Assembly (NCBI GenBank): GCA_002723635.1
Contig: PBMM01000013.1
Coordinates: forward strand, 17,985 to 24,045
Direction of reading: 5' to 3'
Length of the DNA stretch: 6,061 nucleotides
DNA from: Methanobacteriota archaeon
GTDB lineage: Archaea; Thermoplasmatota; Poseidoniia; Poseidoniales; Poseidoniaceae
Below, one piece after another: positions 1-6,061 of the stretch (position 1 is its first letter; each line of letters begins with the position of its first letter). The position numbers and the translations under genes are program-made. The notes below the pieces were generated by a model that was given only the letters and a program-made list of their open reading frames with translations, was not told the origin of the DNA and did no database searches.

Positions 1-878
1 CGGGTGGTGCCGAAGATGGCCGGCTCGTCTTCTTCGGAGAGATCGATCAGCTTGGCGTAGCACCCTCCTTCGAAGTTGAAGACGCCGTTGGCGCCCCAAC
101 CGTGCTCGTCATCACCGACGAGGGCGCGCTTGGGATCTGCGGAAAGCGTGGTCTTTCCGGTGCCAGAGAGCCCGAAGAAAATGGCCGTGTTCTCACCGTT
201 TGTGTTGGCTGAACAGTGCATTGGAAGGATACCCTTCTTCGGCAGGATGAGGTTCATCACAGAGAAAATCGACTTCTTGATTTCACCAGCGTATCGGCTT
301 CCGCCGATGATCACTTCTTTGGCGGCGTAATTGACAATGACAAAAACGTGAGAATTCACACCGTCCACTTCAGGGACGGCCTCGAAGTGAGGTGCGTGCA
401 GTACGGTAAACTGAGGCTCATGATTGGCCAATTCATCCTGATTTGGGCGCACAAACATGTTCCGGGCAAAGGCGCTGTGCCAAGCGTTGTGGGTCACCAC
501 GCGGATAGGAAGGGCTTCGCTTGATTCTGCACCGCAATACAGGTCCTGTACGAACAAGGCGTCGCGTGCTTCGAGGTAGGCAACGACCTTGGCTCGAAGC
601 GCAGTGAAGGTGGCCAAATCGGTAGAGACGTTGACATCGCCCCAATTGATGTCCTCGCTCGTGCTTGATTCTTCGACGATGAATTTGTCGTTTGGTGAGC
701 GGCCGGTGCGCTCGCCCGTTTCGGTTACCAGCGCCCGGTGGGCGGAGAACACACCCTCGCCACGTTCGACGGCGAGTTCGATGAGCTGCGCTGCATTCAG
801 GTTCCAATGGACGTCGCCTTGAGGCGCGAGGCCATGTTGGCTAAGGTCGCCGCTGATGCTGCCATGTGCGGCGGGCAT
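1..878 (-). CDS. pckA: ATP-dependent phosphoenolpyruvate carboxykinase, N-terminal 292 residues (3' end outside window)
   Basis: Cytosolic enzyme that decarboxylates and phosphorylates oxaloacetate with ATP to give phosphoenolpyruvate, the first committed step of gluconeogenesis from C4 acids. Translation from the ATG at 878-876 runs open to the left edge: 292 of the roughly 530 residues usual for the family. Visible signatures in order are the substrate loop TGRSPNDKF (58-66; Arg60 matches E. coli Arg65), GGSRYAGEIKK (193-202, metal/substrate Lys near 201-202), MHCSAN with metal-ligand His221, the P-loop GLSGTGKTT (236-244), and the second metal loop GDDEHGW (255-261) followed by the conserved FNFEGGCYAK. 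All expected catalytic residues in this half are present. The wording resembles Thermus-type PckA more than E. coli. An in-frame ATG lies 36 codons upstream at 986-984, but that extension (rich in Arg and Pro) has no family counterpart, whereas residues 10-28 of the chosen frame align with known N-termini. No good Shine-Dalgarno is visible. Divergent from the membrane-protein gene. Confidence 0.96.
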   Translation of the reverse strand, partial: MPAAHGSISGDLSQHGLAPQGDVHWNLNAAQLIELAVERGEGVFSAHRALVTETGERTGRSPNDKFIVEESSTSEDINWGDVNVSTDLATFTALRAKVVAYLEARDALFVQDLYCGAESSEALPIRVVTHNAWHSAFARNMFVRPNQDELANHEPQFTVLHAPHFEAVPEVDGVNSHVFVIVNYAAKEVIIGGSRYAGEIKKSIFSVMNLILPKKGILPMHCSANTNGENTAIFFGLSGTGKTTLSADPKRALVGDDEHGWGANGVFNFEGGCYAKLIDLSEEDEPAIFGTT

Positions 879-1032
879 AACGCGCGGTTCAACCGACCCT
901 CTTAGGGACTTGCGGTCAATAGGAGTCGGTGTGCGCAGCAACACCGCTTCAACACACCATCCGGGCCCTTCTTTCAGCACAAGCATCAGCACACGCCCCG
1001 AGCCTTGAAGTTCCGAACATCAAGACCGGGGC
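879..1032. promoter_or_regulatory. divergent intergenic region between pckA and the membrane-protein gene
   Basis: These 154 bases separate two start codons pointing away from each other, so both promoters should lie here or inside the neighbouring 5' ends. I see no convincing TATA box, no bacterial -35/-10 pair with correct spacing (a TTGACC on the minus strand at 919-914 has no -10 partner), and no Shine-Dalgarno just upstream of either ATG. The plus-strand frame of the large gene has a stop at 1006-1008 and no start between it and 1033, which fixes ATG 1033 as its most upstream start. On the minus strand the pckA frame stays open across most of the spacer to an ATG at 986-984, so a longer pckA cannot be fully excluded. 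That the region is regulatory is inferred from the gene layout only. Confidence 0.5.
885..895. promoter_or_regulatory. short perfect inverted repeat upstream of the pckA start (possible operator)
   Basis: CGGTT-c-AACCG is a perfect 5-bp inverted repeat with a 1-base spacer, ending 7 bases upstream of the pckA ATG. Right next to it, 897-907 holds a second small palindrome, CCCT-ctt-AGGG. Together they could form a dyad operator or weak hairpins in the pckA leader. Short palindromes of this length also arise by chance in GC-rich DNA, so the regulatory role is only a suggestion. Confidence 0.25.
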
Positions 1033-4000
1033 ATGGAAGAACCGCAGGAGGACGACCTCCTTCGTGAGCGGGCCTTCCAACGAGCCGGAGGGTTGGACCT
1101 CTCCGGATTCGCGTTGAACGTGGACGATGAGTCGTCCCCCGAGGAGGACGTTCAGCCTGAACCGGAGGACATCGATGCTGCGATTGGCGACGTGTACTCG
1201 CCGTTCGGAGCGCCCTCCGCAGATGACGGTCCTTCGGAGGACGTCGTGACGGGAATCGCCGTGGAAGGTGAACGCCGGCTTGGACAGGGCTTGCTCGTGG
1301 CGATGGTCGTGGCCTATTCCGCCTTGGCTGCATATGTGGGGACCGCGTTGCCTCCGCAGATTGCAGCTCCGGGTCTGCTGATCCTTGGCATCGTTGGTCT
1401 GTGGCTCGGTGAACGTTGGATTCCTCGCCCCTCAATGCGCCTGCTCGGAGTCACATGGGTCATCATTTCGATGAAGATCCTGTACGGTTTTGCCCTCGAC
1501 GCACACCATTGGGGTTGGTATGACGTTCTTCCAGACGCTGGGCTAGGGCTGGGCGTGACGTTGCTGGCCTTGGTTGGCCTCAACGTGGCGCTGGCACAAC
1601 GCCATGATGACGACGCCATCGCCGCTCAAGCAACACTGATTCTGTTGCTGGTTGGAAGCGCAGCAGGCGGCCTATACGGCGAATTTGGCGTGGTCGTGAT
1701 GATCGCCTTCGGCACCATGGTCCTTCATGGAATGGCCTTGTTGAGGGGAACGGGAAACCTCGCCAGCCTCGGCATCGCAGCCTCTTACCTCTGGGTGGGC
1801 GTGCATGCACTCTCCGACGGCTGGGTTGTGCTTGGGCTGCATCTTGTGCCTCTCGAAGACGGCCTCCTCACCTTCCTTCTGATGGCGACCATCACCGGTA
1901 TGAACGCCGTCATGGCAACGCGCTTTGCTCAGCACGAGAATTGGTTTTCCTCGGCTCTCGAGGCCCTCGGCGTGGGGCGTCCTGGTTTGTGGGCGGTCTC
2001 CGTCGGCCTCGGAATGGTCGGAGCGACCTTGTCGGTGGCCGCGAACCGTGAAGACGTCGGGTATGCATTGGCGCAGGTGGCCTTGCTGCTGACCGCGTTT
2101 TCAGGGTCCTACCTCGCGGTGCGTGGCGTGGCGTGGCCTTCGCTTCAGGCGTGGGTGCTGTGGCTGCCTTCAGTGCTGACCTTGGCGTTGATTCCTCTCG
2201 TGGCCCTTGAGGTGAACGTGGGCGGGTGGTCCGTGTACGCCCTGCATGCTGCTTTGATGGTCGTGTGCACTTCGGTGGTCATCCTTCAGAACGAAGCCAA
2301 CGTCTCCGATCACGTCCTTTGGGTCGGTTCGGTTGCGCTCGTGGTCTTGTTGACCCTGCTCGTGCCCGCTGGAGGGGAGGATGCCGGGCAGGCCTTGTTG
2401 GTGGGTGGCGTGCTCATCGTCTGGACTGGTCTTGCTTGGCTGGCCCTTCGGCGTGATGCTCCTTCACTGGCGGGAACGGCCGTGTTGAGCCCGTGGGTCT
2501 GGGCCATGTTGTTTGTGGGGGATTTCGACGACCGCTTGCTCTCCAGCGACATTGTGTCCATCGAACTCAACGGCCAGTTGTTGGGGGCCTTCCTCGCAGG
2601 TTCGCTGCTCATCACCTACGTCGTCAACCTCCGGTTGGGAGACACGGGCGTCAATTTGGGACGGAACTTCACAGGAGGCACCGAATTGAGCGCCCGCCTT
2701 CGAGATGCTGGAAGTTTGGACTTGTGGACCGCCGGCTCAGCCCTGGCCTTGCTCACCGTGTTGGTCGCCCTGATTGGCGAAGGCCTTCCCCTCGAAATCG
2801 GTCTTGTGCTGATGGTTGTCCCCGTGTTGGTCGAAGCCTCGGTCGCTGCGCTTGGTGGCCGTCGGCATCACCCACGCCGCACACTGACGTTGACCGGCGT
2901 GGCGTCACTCATCGTCGTGTGGAACCTCGGGCATGCGTCCGTCTTTGCTGCAGCCTTGTTGGTTTCCATCGTGGTCCTGATGCTGGACGCGGCCCGCCGC
3001 CGCGAACGCGTCGAGAACCTCGATGAATTGGCAGACATGGACGTCGACGAAGGTGGCCTGCACGCCCTGTTGCTCGGTTTCCTGATGCTGATGGCCCTCG
3101 TGCGTTGGCTGCAGCCTCAATCCGGCACGCTTGACGGTCTTAACCTGTCCAGCGACGCTGGCGGCTTGGGCCTCGTCACCGCGCTCGCCCTTGCCTTGTT
3201 CGTGCGTCGAGAAGTGTTGAGTGGGCGCTTGATCACCAATGTGTTGACCGCGCTTGGCTTGTTGGTCGCCATGCTGCTGGTCAGCCTTGAGGCCGTCCTG
3301 CCCTGGCTCCAATGGGCGCTGGGATTGATGTTCGTTCTCACCGGTGGGTGGTTGAGCATCCAAGGCGAAATGCGGAGTGCGCTGCAAACGACCGCTCGCA
3401 TTGAACAACGTCGCGCGGAACACGCGGAAGTTGAAGCACGCAGAGCTGCCTTTGTTGACCGGATTGGGCACTCGGACGGCTCGACCATGCATCGTTTGGA
3501 AAACACCACTCAAGGCGCATCCTTGGACGTCGCCAACGCAGCAGCCTTGCGGCGCACGGCCGAGAGTTCAACCTCCCGCCGCCCAACGGTGCGCACCTCA
3601 GACGAGGACCTTGACGGATTAGAACACCGTCCAACGGTGCTCATGGCCTTCATTGGCGCCACCTCCTTGAGCGGGGCCATCGCGGCTTGGCTTGGCGTGA
3701 ACCACGCCTTGACGTTGGCGACGACCGCGTTACTGATCACCGCCTTCATCGGGCTTGCGCGCTGGTCTGCAGACCGTTTGGAGATGCCCCTGCCTCAACT
3801 GTTGGGCGTCGACGCACCTGTGGCCGTCGGGCTCGCTGGATTGCTGTTGGTCGAAATCACAGGGCGCGTAGGGGGCTTTGTCGTGCTGTTGGACGATCAA
3901 GTGCACGTGCTGGCCTTTGTGGTCGGAGCGTTGCTGGTTGCGTCGATGCATGTGCTGGGGCGAGACCAGCTTGGCCTTCGGCTCCCGGCCTTTGCGGACG

Positions 4001-4812
4001 CCTTGCTCTGGACCCTCGTAGCAGGGCGTATGGTCACGCTCTTTGTCGGCGGCGAAGTTCCCCTTCCGTTGCAAATCGACCCGTTCGAAGGAGAACCTAT
4101 GGCGTGGATTCTGCCCCTGATGGTCCTCGAAGCGGTGTTGATCGCCCTCGTTCTGCTTCACGAGTGGGTCGAAGGCGTTCGCCGTCGGCGTGACCTTCCA
4201 GACCAGCGTGGTGCGGGAGGCCGTGCGATGACAGCCTTGCTTCCTGTTGCCTTGTCCTTTGGACCGGCAGGCCTGCTGGCCTTGCTGCTTGGACTGCGTC
4301 GTGGCATCATGTGGCGGCAACCTGCGGTTCCGCTGTTGGCTGGCATTGCCCTTCCTGTGGCGTGGGCCTCGCTGGCTTTCTGGCTTGGCCCGGCTTTGGG
4401 GCTGTCCTTGCCCGGCGTGATCCCCGCAGCCCTCTTCATGGGAGGCGTATCGCTTGCCGTGGCTGGTTGGACGGTGGTTCGCGAACAACCGTTGTGGCTG
4501 GCCGCTGCCCTGCAAGGAAGCCACATTTTGCTCATTCCTGCCGCGTGGAGCGGTTTTGGATTGTCGGGTGCTGTGGTCGCCTTGTTGGTGCTGAGCGGTG
4601 GCTCGTGGGTCATCGGCATCTTGGTCTTGCGCAGGTCGTGGCGCGTGATTGGTCTCGCCGACCTATTGGGTGCATGGACCGGCTTTGGCATGGCCCTTGT
4701 CGGCGGCGCCCCGACCAACACCGTCCTTGTGATGCTCGTCATCACCGTGGTCTTGCTGTCCATCGTCACATGGTTGACACAACGCGACGCTGACGAGATT
4801 GCCATCGATTGA
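1033..4812 (+). CDS. giant polytopic membrane protein of unknown function, about 36 transmembrane helices (1259 aa)
   Basis: I do not recognise the family. The ATG at 1033 is the only start downstream of an in-frame stop at 1006-1008. Residues 1-80 are acidic (24 Asp/Glu) and Pro-rich, probably disordered and cytoplasmic. Hydrophobic segments then follow almost without pause: about 24 between residues 86 and 776, a soluble stretch at about 778-866, and about 12 more from 868 to 1248. The C-terminus (TQRDADEIAID) is short and polar. Arg-rich linkers (for example ALRRDAPS 471-478, GGRRHHPRR 608-616, DAARRRERVE 652-661, VRRRR 1049-1053) alternate with acidic or neutral loops, which places both termini in the cytoplasm by the positive-inside rule. 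Many units share one pattern: a helix ending in a basic residue, a linker of about 10 residues, then a helix ending in Gly. No signal peptide, nucleotide-binding motif, transporter signature or catalytic motif was seen. Repeated transmembrane runs recall bacterial DUF2339-like proteins in general style, but I cannot claim homology. The stop codon directly abuts the stop of the convergent mutase gene. A transporter, envelope scaffold or polymer exporter are possible and unproven. Confidence 0.9.
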   Translation: MEEPQEDDLLRERAFQRAGGLDLSGFALNVDDESSPEEDVQPEPEDIDAAIGDVYSPFGAPSADDGPSEDVVTGIAVEGERRLGQGLLVAMVVAYSALAAYVGTALPPQIAAPGLLILGIVGLWLGERWIPRPSMRLLGVTWVIISMKILYGFALDAHHWGWYDVLPDAGLGLGVTLLALVGLNVALAQRHDDDAIAAQATLILLLVGSAAGGLYGEFGVVVMIAFGTMVLHGMALLRGTGNLASLGIAASYLWVGVHALSDGWVVLGLHLVPLEDGLLTFLLMATITGMNAVMATRFAQHENWFSSALEALGVGRPGLWAVSVGLGMVGATLSVAANREDVGYALAQVALLLTAFSGSYLAVRGVAWPSLQAWVLWLPSVLTLALIPLVALEVNVGGWSVYALHAALMVVCTSVVILQNEANVSDHVLWVGSVALVVLLTLLVPAGGEDAGQALLVGGVLIVWTGLAWLALRRDAPSLAGTAVLSPWVWAMLFVGDFDDRLLSSDIVSIELNGQLLGAFLAGSLLITYVVNLRLGDTGVNLGRNFTGGTELSARLRDAGSLDLWTAGSALALLTVLVALIGEGLPLEIGLVLMVVPVLVEASVAALGGRRHHPRRTLTLTGVASLIVVWNLGHASVFAAALLVSIVVLMLDAARRRERVENLDELADMDVDEGGLHALLLGFLMLMALVRWLQPQSGTLDGLNLSSDAGGLGLVTALALALFVRREVLSGRLITNVLTALGLLVAMLLVSLEAVLPWLQWALGLMFVLTGGWLSIQGEMRSALQTTARIEQRRAEHAEVEARRAAFVDRIGHSDGSTMHRLENTTQGASLDVANAAALRRTAESSTSRRPTVRTSDEDLDGLEHRPTVLMAFIGATSLSGAIAAWLGVNHALTLATTALLITAFIGLARWSADRLEMPLPQLLGVDAPVAVGLAGLLLVEITGRVGGFVVLLDDQVHVLAFVVGALLVASMHVLGRDQLGLRLPAFADALLWTLVAGRMVTLFVGGEVPLPLQIDPFEGEPMAWILPLMVLEAVLIALVLLHEWVEGVRRRRDLPDQRGAGGRAMTALLPVALSFGPAGLLALLLGLRRGIMWRQPAVPLLAGIALPVAWASLAFWLGPALGLSLPGVIPAALFMGGVSLAVAGWTVVREQPLWLAAALQGSHILLIPAAWSGFGLSGAVVALLVLSGGSWVIGILVLRRSWRVIGLADLLGAWTGFGMALVGGAPTNTVLVMLVITVVLLSIVTWLTQRDADEIAID
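3364..3639 (+). other. soluble cytoplasmic insert dividing the membrane protein (residues 778-869)
   Basis: Residues 778-866 are the only long hydrophilic stretch inside the membrane region. The first part (about 783-811, with TARIEQRRAEHAEVEARRAA) is rich in Ala, Glu and Arg and looks like a continuous amphipathic helix or short coiled coil extending from the preceding transmembrane helix. The second part (about 812-866) is Ser/Thr-rich and low in hydrophobic residues, so probably flexible. Its Arg-rich start and the positive-inside pattern put it in the cytoplasm. It separates an N-terminal block of about 24 helices from a C-terminal block of about 12. The domain boundaries are my estimate from hydrophobicity by eye. 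Confidence 0.6.
3580..3639 (+). repeat. duplicated RPTV motif in the cytoplasmic insert
   Basis: The tetrapeptide RPTV occurs at residues 850-853 (3580-3591) and again at 866-869 (3628-3639), immediately before the next transmembrane helix. At DNA level the 10-mer ccaacggtgc is repeated at 3583-3592 and 3631-3640, 48 bases apart. Between the copies lies the acidic stretch SDEDLDGLE. This could be a small local duplication or two docking or phosphorylation sites. The repeat is directly visible; any role is conjecture. Confidence 0.45.
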
Positions 4813-4815
4813 TCA
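4810..4815. other. abutting convergent stop codons (TGATCA), no intergenic space
   Basis: The plus-strand TGA of the membrane protein (4810-4812) and the minus-strand TGA of the mutase (4815-4813) touch with no base between them, forming the palindrome TGATCA. It is preceded directly by another 6-bp palindrome, ATCGAT (4804-4809). I see no stem-loop followed by a T run on either strand nearby, so any transcription end must lie within the opposing coding sequences, giving overlapping antisense 3' ends. Confidence 0.9.
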
Positions 4816-6061
4816 GGACGGGGCAAGCGCGGGCCGAAGCGCATCGTCCACGGCTTGAAGCAAGGCCACCATTCGCTCTTCGAGTCGTGGTTCGTCCGTG
4901 CGTGCACTGAGGCTGGTTTTGGCTTGTGTGCCGCTGTTGCGAACACCAAAACTGAACCTCGCCCCGTCCAAGGTGCCTTGCACCAAGAGCAGGTTGGGTT
5001 CTGCCTCGAGACCTCCTGATGTGACGTCCTTCGCGTCCGGCAAGGTCGAACGTACAGCTGAGCGAACCGCTTCTGCCAGCGGGCCGGTTCCCGTCCAACG
5101 TGAGCGGTCCGATGGTGCGATGGACGTCCGGCGCTTCCAGCCCCCAGTTTGTTGGACGCCGCCTTGGCGGCCGAGCCCGGCCAGAAGTACTGCGACGAGG
5201 CTTGCGGCTCCGTCCCCAACAAGAGACCAGCCCCCTTCGCGGCGAGAAGGCAGGACAAGGTGGCCGGAATCCTCCACGCCCATGACGGCCGGCAATGCGG
5301 CCGTGCTGCCTTCGGCAAGTGCCACGGAAAGCCATCGGTCGCCCACGGCGGTTTCCAGCACCTGATTCACGTGGGGCATGGCCGATGCACGGCTTGTCAA
5401 AGCAAGGTCTGATTCGATTGAAGCCGCGACCGTCCATGCCCTGTCTCTGGCGGCTGCGTTGAGCAGACGAAGCGCCATTGCATCCCCGTCCACCACCGCC
5501 GGGCCTTCCCTTTCAGCAACCAGCATGAGGCATCGATCCCCGTCTCCGTCAAGCGCAGCGGCAAGCATGGTTCCCTCAGGCGCTTTACGCACCTGTCGGA
5601 GGAGAAGATGGTCTTCCTGCAAGGCTTGAGCCCACGTCCACCGTTGTCCGGGCGACAGTTCACCTGCGCCGCAATGCCGGTTCATGGCCGTGGCCGCATG
5701 GCTGACTTCCTGCACGTCGAGGCCGTTGGCCTCGAGCCAAGCGGGGAGCCAACCGACGGCCGAACCCCGGCTCAGGTCAAGCAGAAGCGGAGCATGTGCA
5801 TCGTGGATTAAGGCCCCTTCCGTTTCAGGGAACATCGCCTCGAGGTCATCCATTCTGGCGGTCAACCATGCCCCGTGGACCTCATCGACATCAACGTCGC
5901 TGGCCAGAGGTTTGACCAAACCTTGCATCAGGTGAATGAGGTCATGATCCTCCTGGGCGAGATCCAGCATCGTGCGTGTGATGCTTCGCTCCATCGTTGG
6001 GGTGGATTTGCGACCCGCCTCATCGAAGACCTTCAATCCCGAATCTTCGACCGGGTTGTGG
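4813..6061 (-). CDS. phosphohexomutase of the phosphoglucomutase/phosphomannomutase superfamily (5' end outside window)
   Basis: Alpha-D-phosphohexomutases interconvert hexose (or hexosamine) 1- and 6-phosphates through a phosphoserine in the cytosol, feeding nucleotide-sugar synthesis. The reading frame is open to the right edge. Its first visible residues, HNPVEDSGLKVFD, are the tail of the active-site loop (T-A-S-H-N-P), so the catalytic Ser should lie one codon beyond the window. The TTG at 6036 inside this loop is therefore not the start. Counting the edge His as residue 1, 415 residues are visible. The Mg-binding loop DGDGDR is at 171-176, the domain III stretch VGDRW near 239-243 leads to the sugar-binding loop VEDSGH (262-267), and the domain IV phosphate loop VRNSGTQAK is at 373-381. 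The last differs from the usual RPSGTEPK: Glu is Gln and Pro is Ala. Substrate cannot be fixed. Residues such as EDSGLK after HNP and HCGA near 129-132 recall phosphoacetylglucosamine mutase, while VEDSGH is closer to GlmM/PMM. Convergent with the membrane-protein gene, 0 bp apart. Confidence 0.9.
   Translation of the reverse strand, partial: HNPVEDSGLKVFDEAGRKSTPTMERSITRTMLDLAQEDHDLIHLMQGLVKPLASDVDVDEVHGAWLTARMDDLEAMFPETEGALIHDAHAPLLLDLSRGSAVGWLPAWLEANGLDVQEVSHAATAMNRHCGAGELSPGQRWTWAQALQEDHLLLRQVRKAPEGTMLAAALDGDGDRCLMLVAEREGPAVVDGDAMALRLLNAAARDRAWTVAASIESDLALTSRASAMPHVNQVLETAVGDRWLSVALAEGSTAALPAVMGVEDSGHLVLPSRREGGWSLVGDGAASLVAVLLAGLGRQGGVQQTGGWKRRTSIAPSDRSRWTGTGPLAEAVRSAVRSTLPDAKDVTSGGLEAEPNLLLVQGTLDGARFSFGVRNSGTQAKTSLSARTDEPRLEERMVALLQAVDDALRPALAPS

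Noticed and set aside
433..807. Minus-strand open frame of 124 codons within pckA
   Set aside because: It is in a different frame from pckA on the same strand and its product has no family features, while the pckA frame carries all conserved motifs.
914..919. TTGACC on the minus strand as a -35 box for pckA
   Set aside because: No TATAAT-like hexamer lies 16-18 bases downstream; the sequence there is GC-rich (TCGGTT).
2121..2135. Triple tandem gcgtg repeat
   Set aside because: Only 15 bases long, inside an ordinary coding stretch (AVRGVAW), and explained by Arg/Gly/Val codon choice.
2493..3026. Plus-strand open frame of 177 codons inside the membrane gene
   Set aside because: It is an overlapping frame with an Arg/Pro/His-rich product lacking recognisable motifs; the enclosing frame has a coherent transmembrane pattern across the whole stretch.
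3730..4524. Minus-strand open frame of 264 codons, with another of 202 codons at 2905-3513
   Set aside because: Both lie wholly antisense to the membrane gene. Their Gln/Arg/His-rich products mirror Leu/Ala/Val-rich codons on the other strand and show no domain.
4158..5318. Minus-strand open frame of 386 codons spanning the 3' end of the membrane gene and half of the mutase gene
   Set aside because: It is antisense to the membrane gene and out of frame with the mutase on the same strand. Its product is rich in Arg, Ser, Pro and Ala with no family signature, as expected for a shadow of GC-rich coding DNA.
4813..6036. Start of the mutase at the TTG at 6036
   Set aside because: The upstream codons read HNPVEDSG, part of the conserved active-site loop, and stay open to the window edge, so the true start lies outside.

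Overview
The window is GC-rich and densely coded. It holds three protein genes and almost no free sequence. The gene order is: a 5'-complete, 3'-truncated ATP-type phosphoenolpyruvate carboxykinase gene on the minus strand (1-878); a short divergent spacer (879-1032); one very long plus-strand gene for a 1259-residue multi-spanning membrane protein (1033-4812); and a minus-strand phosphohexomutase gene (4813-6061) whose 5' end lies beyond the right edge. No tRNA, rRNA, CRISPR array, insertion sequence or phage gene was seen.

The two outer genes are central carbon metabolism. PckA makes phosphoenolpyruvate from oxaloacetate, the entry step of gluconeogenesis. The phosphohexomutase moves phosphate between C1 and C6 of a hexose or hexosamine, a step towards nucleotide sugars for envelope or glycan synthesis. 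Both could sit in one sugar-building programme, but no operon links them: pckA and the membrane gene diverge, and the membrane gene and the mutase converge. The membrane protein cannot be assigned a function. It has an acidic, probably disordered N-terminus, about 36 transmembrane helices arranged as a long run of similar two-helix hairpins, and one soluble cytoplasmic insert of about 90 residues.

The organism cannot be named from the sequence. Neither visible start has a convincing Shine-Dalgarno sequence, and no clear TATA box or bacterial -35/-10 pair is visible. The PckA reads like the Thermus/Deinococcus and alphaproteobacterial type. A free-living marine or aquatic prokaryote with a compact genome fits. 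A GC-rich marine Group II euryarchaeon (Poseidoniales) is one possibility, but this is a guess and not a result.

The most noteworthy object is the membrane protein. The 0-bp junction between the two convergent genes and the altered phosphate-binding loop of the mutase also deserve a look.
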